Of a stretch of DNA of 9,831 nt, positions 1 through 6,696 are shown piece by piece. The translations under genes and the position numbers were made by a program. The notes below the pieces were generated by a model. That model made no database searches. It saw only the letters and a list, made by a program, of their open reading frames with translations, and was not told where the DNA came from. The stretch's first letter is position 1. Every line of letters begins with the position of its first letter. The stretch is from Elusimicrobiota bacterium (GTDB lineage Bacteria > Elusimicrobiota > Elusimicrobia > Elusimicrobiales > UBA9959): contig DAOWCC010000084.1 of NCBI GenBank assembly GCA_030639665.1, positions 1 to 9,831 on the forward strand, in the 5' to 3' direction.

Positions 1-21
1 TATAAATCAGGGAGAAATAAT

Positions 22-777
22 ATGGGAAAAAAAGGCGTTTTAGTTCCGATGATTTTAGCTATAATCGCGGCTTCTATTTATTGGGGAATTCTTTCTTCAA
101 AAAAGAACTCGCTTGCGAGCGCTTATCAAATGGGGCGTGTTTTGATATCTAAATATGATTTGCCGGCCAGAACTGTTTTAAAGGAGGATTTGGTTGAAAT
201 AATCCAAGTTCCCAGAAAATATATGCAACAGGACGGTTACGAGGTGCGTTCTCCTTCGGATATAAAAATGGTGGTTAATCTTGTTACGCAGATAAGAATA
301 CCCAAAGGCAATCAGATTACACAGTCTTCTTTGGTAAGTTTAAGTCCCAAAGCCGGCCTGAGCGTTAAAGTTCCTCCCGGATATAGAGGTTGCGTTTTGC
401 CTATGGGCAATGAAATTCTCAAATTGATAAAGCCGGGCGACAGAATAGATGTTTTGGTTACATTTACCGCCGTGATGGCGGGCAGTAAAAAAAGCAATGT
501 TACGGCAACCATATTGCAGAATGTGCTTGTTTTGGGCGTAGGCGGAAATCTTGGCCAAGGAATTAGCGCGAGTCATGCAAGATCATCGGCTAAACAAGAA
601 GCCGAAGCGCAGGCTTTTTCCGAGAAAGGAGTTTTAAGTCTCGCTTTGAATCCTCAGGAAGCGCAGTATTTGTCCCTGTCTTTTAAAGAGGGCGATGTGT
701 CTATTATAGTAAGAGGTCTTGGCGATGTTGAAATTCATCCCATGGAGATTGCAAGCTTCAAAAGACTGATTAAATAA
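22..777 (+). CDS. cpaB: Tad pilus assembly protein CpaB/RcpC-like
   Basis: 251 residues. Residues 5-24 form one hydrophobic N-terminal segment (signal anchor or uncleaved signal), followed by an SAF-like domain at about 38-108 (VLISKYDLPARTVLKEDLV, then RIPKGNQIT) and an RcpC/CpaB C-terminal domain at about 112-235 (IKPGDRIDVLVTF, ILQNVLVLGVG, LSLALNPQEAQYLSL). This order and length match the family. Family members are periplasmic and are thought to connect the secretin with the inner-membrane assembly platform, with the SAF-like part possibly contacting peptidoglycan. ATG 22 is supported by AGGGAGA at 9-15 with a 6-base spacer. It is the first gene of the block, so its promoter, if there is one, lies left of the window. 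The secretin gene follows after 158 bases. The family call is firm; the detailed role is by analogy. Confidence 0.93.
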   Translation: MGKKGVLVPMILAIIAASIYWGILSSKKNSLASAYQMGRVLISKYDLPARTVLKEDLVEIIQVPRKYMQQDGYEVRSPSDIKMVVNLVTQIRIPKGNQITQSSLVSLSPKAGLSVKVPPGYRGCVLPMGNEILKLIKPGDRIDVLVTFTAVMAGSKKSNVTATILQNVLVLGVGGNLGQGISASHARSSAKQEAEAQAFSEKGVLSLALNPQEAQYLSLSFKEGDVSIIVRGLGDVEIHPMEIASFKRLIK

Positions 778-778
778 A

Positions 779-836
779 GAATTAGGTTACTAGGCGATTG
801 GGTTATTAGGCGCTAAGGAATAAGGAAGGACCCAAT
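779..836. repeat. TAGG-type degenerate tandem repeat
   Basis: The gap after cpaB begins with two imperfect copies of a roughly 17-base unit (TTACTAGGCGATTGGG, then TTATTAGGCGCTAAGG), preceded by ATTAGG. An inverted pair ATTGGGT (797-803) and ACCCAAT (830-836) closes the stretch. No coding potential is seen. This is one of several different simple-repeat types that occupy the gaps of this locus. Confidence 0.5.
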
Positions 837-847
837 TACTATTTGTT

Positions 848-862
848 CCCGCTAAAAGCGGG
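848..862. repeat. Small perfect hairpin, CCCGCT-AAA-AGCGGG
   Basis: A perfect 6-bp GC-rich stem with an AAA loop lies between cpaB and the secretin gene. No T-run follows (the next bases are ATAAGC), so it is a poor intrinsic terminator. The same design (CCCCGCC-AAA-GGCGGGG) recurs at 8436-8452, which suggests a dispersed short hairpin element. It could also act as an mRNA-stabilising or processing element; that is inference. Confidence 0.5.
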
Positions 863-935
863 ATAAGCAGCGGAGATTTTCCGTGCGCAACACAGGCGGA
901 CAAGCTGCGTCGATGTGAAAATTTAGGAGATTTTT

Positions 936-1664
936 ATGAGAAAATTACTTATCGCGACAATGTTAACGGCGCTTGCTTCGCCTTGTTTCGCGGCTAAAAA
1001 GGTTCCGACTATGGTGTCGGTTAGCGCCGATATAGTTGAAATAAGCGGTTCTGTGCAAAAGACAAGAGGGTTTGCCTGGAATCAAATGTTCGATTTTAGC
1101 GAGGCCGCAATTCCGGGTTTATTAAGAATGGGTGATTTTGAGAGAAGAACAAATATAGCCACTTCTCTTAAACTTCTTGAAACCGAGGGTAAGGCTCAGC
1201 TTTTATCAAATCCAAAGATTATTACCAAAAGCGGAACACAAGCCAGTTTTACCGTTGGAGGAGAAGTTCCGGTGCCGTATTCAAATCAGGGAGGAGTCGG
1301 CGCGGAATTTAAAAAATTCGGCGTAATATTAAATGTTTTGCCCGTTATTATGGATGTGAAAAAGAAGATGGTAGATGTGCAAATTCAGCTTGAAGTTTCC
1401 AATCCCGATTATTCACGGCCTGTGGTCGTAGGCGGAACAACCATACCTTCCATGATAACCAGACAGATTCAAACCGAAGTTGAATTGAAAAGCGGTGATA
1501 CTTTAGTTATAGGCGGCTTAAAAAAGAGCAGTAGAAATGTTTCAAAAACCAGAGTGCCTATTTTAGGCAGTATTCCTTTGATAGGAAAATTATTCAGTTC
1601 CACCGATATAGTGGAAGAGCAAAGTTCTTTGTATTTGTTTGTCACTTTCGATATTATTTACTAA
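936..1664 (+). CDS. Short secretin (CpaC/RcpA-like), secretin domain only
   Basis: 242 residues. A clear signal peptide (MRKLLIATMLTALASPCFA, likely cleaved near residue 19) is followed directly by the secretin family domain at about 26-242. Visible marks are the VSVSADIVEI strand, LLSNPKIITKSGTQASFTVG (89-108), EVPVPYS, FGVILNVLPVI (128-138), the GDTLVIGGL strand and the C-terminal VPILGSIPLIGKLF (207-220). Secretins form the outer-membrane pore through which the fibre or substrate passes. Tad secretins usually run to 400 residues or more, with N-terminal periplasmic ring domains (N0/N1, BON-like). Those are absent here, and the end reads VTFDII where many family members have VTP. AGGAGA (925-930) 5 bases before the ATG and an intact signal peptide argue for a complete gene and not a broken one. 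Placement after cpaB and before cpaE fits cpaC. Confidence 0.88.
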   Translation: MRKLLIATMLTALASPCFAAKKVPTMVSVSADIVEISGSVQKTRGFAWNQMFDFSEAAIPGLLRMGDFERRTNIATSLKLLETEGKAQLLSNPKIITKSGTQASFTVGGEVPVPYSNQGGVGAEFKKFGVILNVLPVIMDVKKKMVDVQIQLEVSNPDYSRPVVVGGTTIPSMITRQIQTEVELKSGDTLVIGGLKKSSRNVSKTRVPILGSIPLIGKLFSSTDIVEEQSSLYLFVTFDIIY

Positions 1665-1675
1665 AGAACAAGAAA

Positions 1676-1768
1676 CGGCGTAGATATGGAAATAAGATGA
1701 TATGAAAATATGGAAAATAAATAAGGAAATACCTTTTTACTCATCACCGTATTCACATGTCACCATAT
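1676..1768. repeat. ATATGGAAA-type degenerate repeat, imperfect palindrome
   Basis: The gap after the secretin gene holds related purine-rich words (GATATGGAAATAAG, GATATGAAAATATGG, GGAAAATAAATAAGG). Their approximate reverse complements follow (CACCGTATTCACATGTCACC, ATATTT). The whole stretch therefore reads as a loose, long inverted repeat around AAGGAAATACCTT. There is no open frame of note. It is probably a simple-sequence or dispersed repeat element; function unknown. Confidence 0.4.
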
Positions 1769-1792
1769 TTAGGGTTTATTGAAAAACCCTAA
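1769..1792 (+). promoter_or_regulatory. 9-bp hairpin just upstream of the cpaE ribosome binding site
   Basis: TTAGGGTTT (1769-1777) pairs perfectly with AAACCCTAA (1784-1792) around the loop ATTGAA. The 3' arm ends two bases before the GTGGA ribosome binding site (1795-1799) of the ATPase gene at 1805. No T-run follows, so it is unlikely to be a terminator. A role in translation or mRNA stability of the following gene is possible but not shown. Confidence 0.55.
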
Positions 1793-1804
1793 GAGTGGAA
1801 AATT

Positions 1805-2383
1805 ATGACTGAACAACATTTACCCAGAGTTATAACATTTACCGGCCCGAAAGAAGGCGTCGGAAAAACTTCAGTGGTTATGAATGCCGCTTTGGCATGG
1901 GCAAATTATCAGAAGAGAAATGTTCTTATCATTCCGTTGGACCCCACATGCGGCGCGGATCAGGCCGCTTTTTTAGGCATAAAAAATCCGCCTTCCATAA
2001 GTGAAATCATAAAGAGCGCCGGTAGAGAATCCGTAAGCAGTTTGGGAGCTCTTTTAAAAGGAAGAATTCCAATATCGCAATGGGGCGTCGGAGTTCTGCC
2101 TCTTACCAATAAAAGATCGGATGTCGCTAAAATGGCGCCTGATTTAATACTGCCTATTTTTTCCAAACTTTCTCAAAATTTTGATATCTTTATAGATGTT
2201 GATTCTTATTTTCCCATGCAGGTTTTTGCTTTTGATATTTCCGATAATGTTTTTTGGATTACCACTCCCAATGTCGCCAATATCAATGCCACCACTCAGA
2301 TGTTCAGGGAAATAAATAATCTGCATTTTTCAACAAGTAAATTTGACATAGTTGTTAATTTTTTGATTTTCCCGGCGCGGTGA
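1805..2383 (+). CDS. cpaE: CpaE/TadZ-like MinD-family ATPase, frame closes early
   Basis: 192 residues in this frame. A deviant Walker A of the ParA/MinD type sits at 14-23 (GPKEGVGKTS; signature lysine K16, Walker lysine K21). A switch-I-like DPTCGAD is at 46-52, a Walker B/switch-II-like FDIFIDVDSY at 126-135, and the strand WITTPNVANINATTQM at 151-166. TadZ proteins bind ATP and position the pilus machine at the inner membrane. Two things are odd. It begins straight at the ATPase fold, without the receiver-like N-terminal domain of typical CpaE. It also stops at VVNFLIFPAR, where MinD-like proteins continue for about 60 residues (VVN-R/D, a short helix, then a strand ending in P-W/Y-D). 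That missing part is encoded in the next frame from about 2359, so the frame shown is probably only the first part of a longer protein. The start has GTGGA (1795-1799). Confidence 0.85.
   Translation: MTEQHLPRVITFTGPKEGVGKTSVVMNAALAWANYQKRNVLIIPLDPTCGADQAAFLGIKNPPSISEIIKSAGRESVSSLGALLKGRIPISQWGVGVLPLTNKRSDVAKMAPDLILPIFSKLSQNFDIFIDVDSYFPMQVFAFDISDNVFWITTPNVANINATTQMFREINNLHFSTSKFDIVVNFLIFPAR
2359..2365 (+). other. Slippery T-run (T TTT TTG) at the cpaE to cpaF frame junction
   Basis: In the cpaE frame the codons are AAT TTT TTG, so bases 2359-2365 form an X-XXY-YYZ heptamer suitable for -1 slippage. The -1 frame is open only after TAA at 2356-2358 and the cpaE frame ends at TGA 2381-2383, so any join must fall within 2359-2380; the T6 run is there. 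Joined, the protein reads NFLDFPGAVTPKELEKIF, a good MinD-like continuation. I see no strong upstream Shine-Dalgarno stimulator or downstream stem. A lost T (six present instead of seven), real or from sequencing, would leave the same picture. Confidence 0.6.
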
Positions 2384-4017
2384 CTCCGAAAGAACTTGAA
2401 AAGATTTTCCGGCAGATGAATAAAGAAGTTTTAGCTTTTATGCCTTGGGAAGATAAACTCGCCATTTGCTCAAATCAAAATAAAATACTGATAACAGAAG
2501 AGCCCAATTCACAGTGGATAAAGATGTTGAGGGTTGTTCTCGGGAAAATGGACGAGACGGAGCCTACCGAAAAACAATGGTCTACCAATATTTCAGCGCA
2601 GGAATTTTCCCATGGCGCCGATATGTTATGGCGGCCGCTTGAAAGAGAGAGTTTACAGGCGGAAGGCAAGACAGAATCATCGGATAACAAGCAATCGCAA
2701 AGAACGGATATGCCGCCTTTTTGGGAAGAACTTAAAGTAAAACTTCATACTGATGTGGTTGCGGCTCTTGAACTTGAAAGAATAGTAATTTCCGAAGACA
2801 CCAAGGATAACGCGGAAGTAAAAAAGAAGGTCGATTCCATTATTAATAATCTTTTGCAAAAAGAAAAAGATATCAAACTTACAAGAGATCAGCGGATGGC
2901 TTTTATAGATGAACTTTTGGATGAAATACTCGGTCTCGGTCCGCTTGAAGAAATAATGCGTAATCCTGATGTTACCGAAATTATGGTTAATGCTCCCGAT
3001 AGGATTTTTGTGGAAAAATCCGGAAAACTTATACTGACAAAGCATAAGTTTAGGAATGAAGATCAGGTTATGCAAGTTATAAAAAGAATAGTGGCTCCGC
3101 TTGGAAAAAGAATAGACGAGAGTGTGCCCTTGGTGGATGCCAGACTTAAGGATGGCTCCCGTGTAAACGCCATTATTCCTCCTCTTGCCGTTTCCGGTTC
3201 GACCATTACCATAAGACGGTTTTCTCAAAAACCTTTTACGGAGCAGGATTATCTTAGATTTGGCACCGTTAATGAAGATTGCATGACATTCTTAAAAGGT
3301 TGTGTTAAACTAAGAAAAGATATAATCGTGTCCGGCGGAACGGGCACCGGTAAAACCACTTTCTTAAACATGCTTTCAAATTCAATTCCTGAGGATGAGA
3401 GAATTATTACCATTGAAGATACGGCCGAGCTTAAACTCGCTCAAGTGCATTGGGTCAGGCTTGAAACACGGCCTCCCAATATTGAAGGCAAGGGCGCTGT
3501 AACCATACAGGATCTTGTTAAGAATTCTTTAAGAATGAGGCCTGATAGAATAATAATCGGAGAGGTAAGAAGCGCCGAGGCTTTGGATATGTTACAAGCC
3601 ATGAATACCGGTCATGAGGGTTCATTGGCTACCGTTCACGCCAATACTCCCCGCGACGCTTTAACCCGTCTTGAGGCAATGTGTCTTATGGCGGGAGCTG
3701 AATTGCCGGTTTGGGCTTTAAGAGAAATGATAGCTTCGGCCGTTCATATGGTTGTTCAGCTTACAAGATTTTCCGACGGTTCAAGAAAAGTCACCGCTGT
3801 GACTGAGATTACAGGAAGAGAAGAAAATCAGATTTTGACTCACGATTTGTTTAAATATAAACAAACGGGAATAAACAGCGCGGGCAAAGTGGTGGGTGAA
3901 TTTCGAGCGATGGGAGAACCTCCCAAGTTTTATGGAGATTTTAAAACCAGCGGTCTTGATATGCCCATAGATTTATTTTGGACGCCGGAACAAAAAGCGG
4001 AACGGTCAAGGAAATAG
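2380..4017 (+). CDS. cpaF: CpaF/TadA secretion ATPase with CpaE C-terminus at its N-terminus
   Basis: 545 residues from a GTG. Residues 118-520 are a full CpaF-type GspE/VirB11-like hexameric ATPase. It has an N-terminal helical part (LKVKLHTDVVAALELERI), GLGPLEEIM and VTEIMVNAPDRIFVE, Walker A GGTGTGKT (319-326), Asp box ITIEDTAEL (343-351), Walker B RIIIGEV (390-396) and His box GHEGSLATVHAN (411-422). It powers pilus assembly at the inner membrane. Residues 1-57 do not belong to CpaF. TPKELEKIF, then VLAFMPWEDKLAI and SQWIKMLRVVLGKM look like the last part of a MinD-like ATPase, followed by a polar linker (58-110). The GTG overlaps the cpaE stop (GTGA) and has no Shine-Dalgarno, so it is probably not a normal start. 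M111 (2710) would give 435 residues, a usual CpaF length, but also lacks a clear ribosome site. I infer a CpaE-CpaF fusion of 737 residues read across the frame junction. Confidence 0.93.
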   Translation: MTPKELEKIFRQMNKEVLAFMPWEDKLAICSNQNKILITEEPNSQWIKMLRVVLGKMDETEPTEKQWSTNISAQEFSHGADMLWRPLERESLQAEGKTESSDNKQSQRTDMPPFWEELKVKLHTDVVAALELERIVISEDTKDNAEVKKKVDSIINNLLQKEKDIKLTRDQRMAFIDELLDEILGLGPLEEIMRNPDVTEIMVNAPDRIFVEKSGKLILTKHKFRNEDQVMQVIKRIVAPLGKRIDESVPLVDARLKDGSRVNAIIPPLAVSGSTITIRRFSQKPFTEQDYLRFGTVNEDCMTFLKGCVKLRKDIIVSGGTGTGKTTFLNMLSNSIPEDERIITIEDTAELKLAQVHWVRLETRPPNIEGKGAVTIQDLVKNSLRMRPDRIIIGEVRSAEALDMLQAMNTGHEGSLATVHANTPRDALTRLEAMCLMAGAELPVWALREMIASAVHMVVQLTRFSDGSRKVTAVTEITGREENQILTHDLFKYKQTGINSAGKVVGEFRAMGEPPKFYGDFKTSGLDMPIDLFWTPEQKAERSRK

Positions 4018-4050
4018 CGTAAAGAACGCAAAACGCGCAGGACACAAAAA
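4018..4050. repeat. CGCAAA-type degenerate repeat
   Basis: Right after the cpaF stop come short related words CGTAAAGAA, CGCAAAA, CGCGCAGGA and CACAAAAAAA. They resemble the arrays at 5629-5668 and 9782-9825. The remaining bases up to 4079 give GGAAG (4072-4076) ahead of the next ATG. Confidence 0.45.
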
Positions 4051-4079
4051 AATTTAGAGCGCTTTGCGGTTGGAAGATT

Positions 4080-5627
4080 ATGACTAAGAATAAATTTTTC
4101 ATTCTAATTTTTTTAATTGGCTTATTTGGCTCTTATTGTGATGGCGCTGTTTTTAGCAAAAGGCAAATGGGAGAAATTTCATGCGGCGCCACAAAAACAC
4201 AGCTGTTTTATTATTATCTCGCCATAAACAGGGATCCTAATATTGCCAAATACAAAATGAAATGTAATGGCGTTCAAATAAATATTGTAATGCCAAAATG
4301 GTTTGATAAAGAGTCTAAAGTCATGCTGACTAAAAAAGTTTGGCGCGACCCCGAGGAAGGAGAAATTTCGGAAGCCGCGATGTGGCAGACTTCCGTGTCT
4401 ATCATATATGAATTTCTAAATCTCAGTAAAAAAACTTTTCCCGCGGAATTTGGCGGCGCCGGCATACAGCCCGCTTTGCTTATAAAGGAATATTCCGATA
4501 TAAGAATAAGATTTCAAATGTCATTGGACAGGCTTTATCGCGCGCGGCTTTTTGATTCCATGGACGGTCGCGGAAGAACCATTATCCCGACTTTTAATCT
4601 TATATTGAGAGAAATGGAAAGTATTGCCGATGCCGTATCAAGCAATAATGTAAAGCAATATGCCGATTCCGTTACCGCCATAGCTGTTTTATCTCAGGAT
4701 TCTTTCGGATATCTTTTTCGAGGTCCCAGAAAATGGGCGCCCGTCACACCTGAACCTTTAACTAAAAAAGTTGTCAGTTTCGCGCTGACCATATTGGGAA
4801 TGATACTTATTTTTATTTCCGTCAGATTATTCTTTTCCATGAATGAAGAGAAAACGGAAAAAATAATAGCGGATTATTCAAAAAAAGCGGTCAAATGGAA
4901 GGCTGATTTCGCGAGGCAATTTGTTGATATTAATATAAACTATCTTGTAGGCGTGCCGGCTGGAATTTTTGCTTTTATGGGGCTTTTGACATTCAACTTT
5001 TTTGGATTTATTATTCTTACCGCCGCTGGCATTTATATCGGCCTGCAAATGCCGTCATTTGTTTTAAACGCTATGAAAGCCAAAAGAGGAAAGGCGGTCG
5101 ATAATCAATTGATGGACGCGCTTATTCTTCTTTCCAATTCATTAAGATCGGGTCTTGATGTCGTTCAGGGTTTTGATATGGTGGCAAAAGATTTGATGCC
5201 GCCCATTTCCGACGAATTCGGGCTTGTTATAAAGAACTATCAACTCGGCATGTCTTTTGAAAAAGCTTTAGAGGTTATGGAAGAAAGAGTGCAGAGTAAA
5301 ATGCTGTCTTATATGATAAGGGCCATTATTCTTCAAAGGCAAATGGGCGGAAACCTTACTAAGGTTTTTGAAAGAATAGTGGTGGATATACGGGAAGAAA
5401 GCAAACTTGAGGATAAAACAAAAGCATTGACCGCTCAACAGAAAATACAATCAATTGTGGTGGGAATAATGCCGTGGATAATGTTTCTTGTTATGTTTAT
5501 GTTCCAGCCTGACACCATGTCAAAATTTTATTTTCAACCTTTAGGTTTGGTGACTTTGATTTTCTGTGTTATATGGGTTGGAATAGGAATGAAAGTGGTT
5601 GCCAAATTGGGCGATATACAAGTTTAG
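4080..5627 (+). CDS. tadB: TadB-like platform protein with extra N-terminal exported region
   Basis: 515 residues, against roughly 300-330 for usual TadB. The C-terminal part is standard: TM segments near 231-252, 287-305 and 307-323; a T2SSF (GspF-type) domain at about 345-470, with LSNSLRSGLDVVQGFDMVAK, YQLGMSFEKALEVMEERV and RQMGGNLTKVFERIVVDIRE; and TM segments near 457-475 and 486-504. TadB and TadC form the inner-membrane platform on which the CpaF ATPase acts. The first 230 residues are unusual. A signal-peptide-like start (MTKNKFFILIFLIGLFGSYC) leads into a soluble region with C35 and C62 and predicted helices (SIIYEFLNL, FNLILREMESIADAVSS), which I do not recognise. By topology it should lie in the periplasm. 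The ATG follows GGAAG with a short spacer. tadC is next, 89 bases on, as in other tad loci. Confidence 0.9.
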   Translation: MTKNKFFILIFLIGLFGSYCDGAVFSKRQMGEISCGATKTQLFYYYLAINRDPNIAKYKMKCNGVQINIVMPKWFDKESKVMLTKKVWRDPEEGEISEAAMWQTSVSIIYEFLNLSKKTFPAEFGGAGIQPALLIKEYSDIRIRFQMSLDRLYRARLFDSMDGRGRTIIPTFNLILREMESIADAVSSNNVKQYADSVTAIAVLSQDSFGYLFRGPRKWAPVTPEPLTKKVVSFALTILGMILIFISVRLFFSMNEEKTEKIIADYSKKAVKWKADFARQFVDININYLVGVPAGIFAFMGLLTFNFFGFIILTAAGIYIGLQMPSFVLNAMKAKRGKAVDNQLMDALILLSNSLRSGLDVVQGFDMVAKDLMPPISDEFGLVIKNYQLGMSFEKALEVMEERVQSKMLSYMIRAIILQRQMGGNLTKVFERIVVDIREESKLEDKTKALTAQQKIQSIVVGIMPWIMFLVMFMFQPDTMSKFYFQPLGLVTLIFCVIWVGIGMKVVAKLGDIQV

Positions 5628-5628
5628 C

Positions 5629-5668
5629 GGCGCAAAGACGCAAAAGATAAAAGCGCGAAAGGCGCAAA
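5629..5668. repeat. Five-unit GGCGCAAA degenerate array
   Basis: The units are GGCGCAAA, GACGCAAAA, GATAAAA, GCGCGAAA and GGCGCAAA; the first and last are identical and the middle one is an AT-rich variant. The layout matches the array at 9782-9825 (middle unit CATAAAACAG). Bases 5663-5669 (CGCAAAA) also pair with TTTTGCG at 5684-5690. The stretch fills most of the tadB-tadC gap and codes for nothing evident. Confidence 0.5.
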
Positions 5669-5716
5669 AAACAAGGAGCAAGGTTTTGCGTAATCTGCGA
5701 TGTACGGGATGAAATC

Positions 5717-6613
5717 ATGAATACAGAAGTAATGAATGTCATACTTATTCTTGTGGGACTTGTGGGAAGTTTCGCTACTTTTGCTTTTATTCAGAGGCTT
5801 TTTACTCCCGAAGAGGAAGTAATTAATCCCATAACAAGCGCTCAGGATTTGGAACAAAGAGAATTATCCGTTTTTAATAAACTAAATCCCCATGGCCCTT
5901 TTATTGATAAGGTGGATATTTTCCTGGCCAGAACATGCAAACTGGATAAAAAACTTGAAGAAGCGTATGTATTGCTTGGCAGGCCGGAAGATACCGACCC
6001 TTTAAAAATGCTGCGAAAAAAAGAAATAGTGGCTCTTGTTGTGGGTGGGCTTATTTTTTTCTTAACCAATTCGTTTTTGTTTTCTTTAATATCTCTTTTG
6101 GTAGGTTTTCTTTTGCCCGATGTCATTGATCAAAGAAAGATTCGTGAAAGGCAAGCGGGCATAATAAGAACCTTCCCCACTTTCGTGGATTTGACGGCTT
6201 TAATGATTGAATCGGGACAGGATTATATGACGGCTTTCGATAAAATTATCAGAATATCGCCTAATAAAACGCCTCTTGAACTGGAAGTGGGAAAAGTGAT
6301 TAATGAGGTGCAATTGGGCTATTCAAGGAGAGACGCTCTAAGAAGATTTTCGGAGAGAACGGGTATTCAGGAAATCCGTTCTTTTGTCGGGCTCATTATT
6401 CAGTCTGATGAGCTCGGAACCAGCCTTGTGGATTTATTGCGTAATTTTTCAGGGGATATGAGATTTAGAAGAATGAATAAAGCCGAACAACTTGCCGCCG
6501 CGGCTTCCACAAAAATGTTGATTCCTTTATTTATATTTATATTTCCGGTAGTATTCATACTTATGCTGGCGCCTATGGTATATGATTTATTCACGGGCGG
6601 AATGCCGTTTTAA
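5717..6613 (+). CDS. tadC: TadC-like platform protein (T2SSF domain)
   Basis: 298 residues, the normal TadC size. A TM segment at about 7-26 is followed by a cytoplasmic stretch with YVLLGRPEDTDPLKML (84-99), a hydrophobic hairpin at 105-133 ending LLPDVIDQRKIRERQ, a T2SSF domain at about 150-265 (TFPTFVDLTALMIESGQDY, VINEVQLGYSRRDALRRF, IIQSDELGTSLVDLLRNF) and a terminal TM at 268-290. These are typical TadC features; the IRERQ...FPTFVDLTALMIESG stretch is especially diagnostic. It works with TadB as the membrane platform for fibre assembly. The ribosome site is weak (GGGATGA at 5706-5712, just before ATCATG), so the start is less certain than in neighbours, but the first TM sits naturally after this ATG. 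No internal damage is seen. Confidence 0.92.
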   Translation: MNTEVMNVILILVGLVGSFATFAFIQRLFTPEEEVINPITSAQDLEQRELSVFNKLNPHGPFIDKVDIFLARTCKLDKKLEEAYVLLGRPEDTDPLKMLRKKEIVALVVGGLIFFLTNSFLFSLISLLVGFLLPDVIDQRKIRERQAGIIRTFPTFVDLTALMIESGQDYMTAFDKIIRISPNKTPLELEVGKVINEVQLGYSRRDALRRFSERTGIQEIRSFVGLIIQSDELGTSLVDLLRNFSGDMRFRRMNKAEQLAAAASTKMLIPLFIFIFPVVFILMLAPMVYDLFTGGMPF

Positions 6614-6696
6614 AGGCGCGCGTAAAGGCAGAGAAAATAAGGAGTTCCTTTCCTCTTAACCTTGGCCTTAGTCTGCTGTTTATTGAGGTGGATTTT
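6614..6696. other. tadC to TPR gap with CGTAAAGGCAGAG words
   Basis: The gap starts GGCGCGCGTAAAGGCAGAGAAAATAAGG, again close to the CGCAAAGA repeat type, followed by AAGGAGTTCCTT, a small palindrome. No promoter or terminator is convincing. The last bases hold the ribosome site GAGGTG (6685-6690) of the next gene. Confidence 0.35.
6685..6690 (+). promoter_or_regulatory. Ribosome binding site that fixes the TPR gene start at ATG 6697
   Basis: GAGGTG ends 6 bases before ATG 6697. A longer reading would begin at GTG 6688, but that GTG lies inside this ribosome site itself and has none of its own. ATG 6697 also gives a cleaner signal peptide (MKKIILLSG...). Confidence 0.75.

Noticed and set aside
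2710..2712. ATG 2710 as the true cpaF start giving a 435-residue protein
   Set aside because: The length is attractive, but no Shine-Dalgarno is visible and the frame upstream is open and codes for a sensible MinD-like C-terminus. Kept as an alternative, not as the call.
2677..3228. 183-codon open frame on the minus strand within cpaF
   Set aside because: It lies antisense to well-conserved CpaF coding sequence, is rich in Phe/Tyr/Lys/Ile as expected of a shadow frame, and has no recognisable domain.
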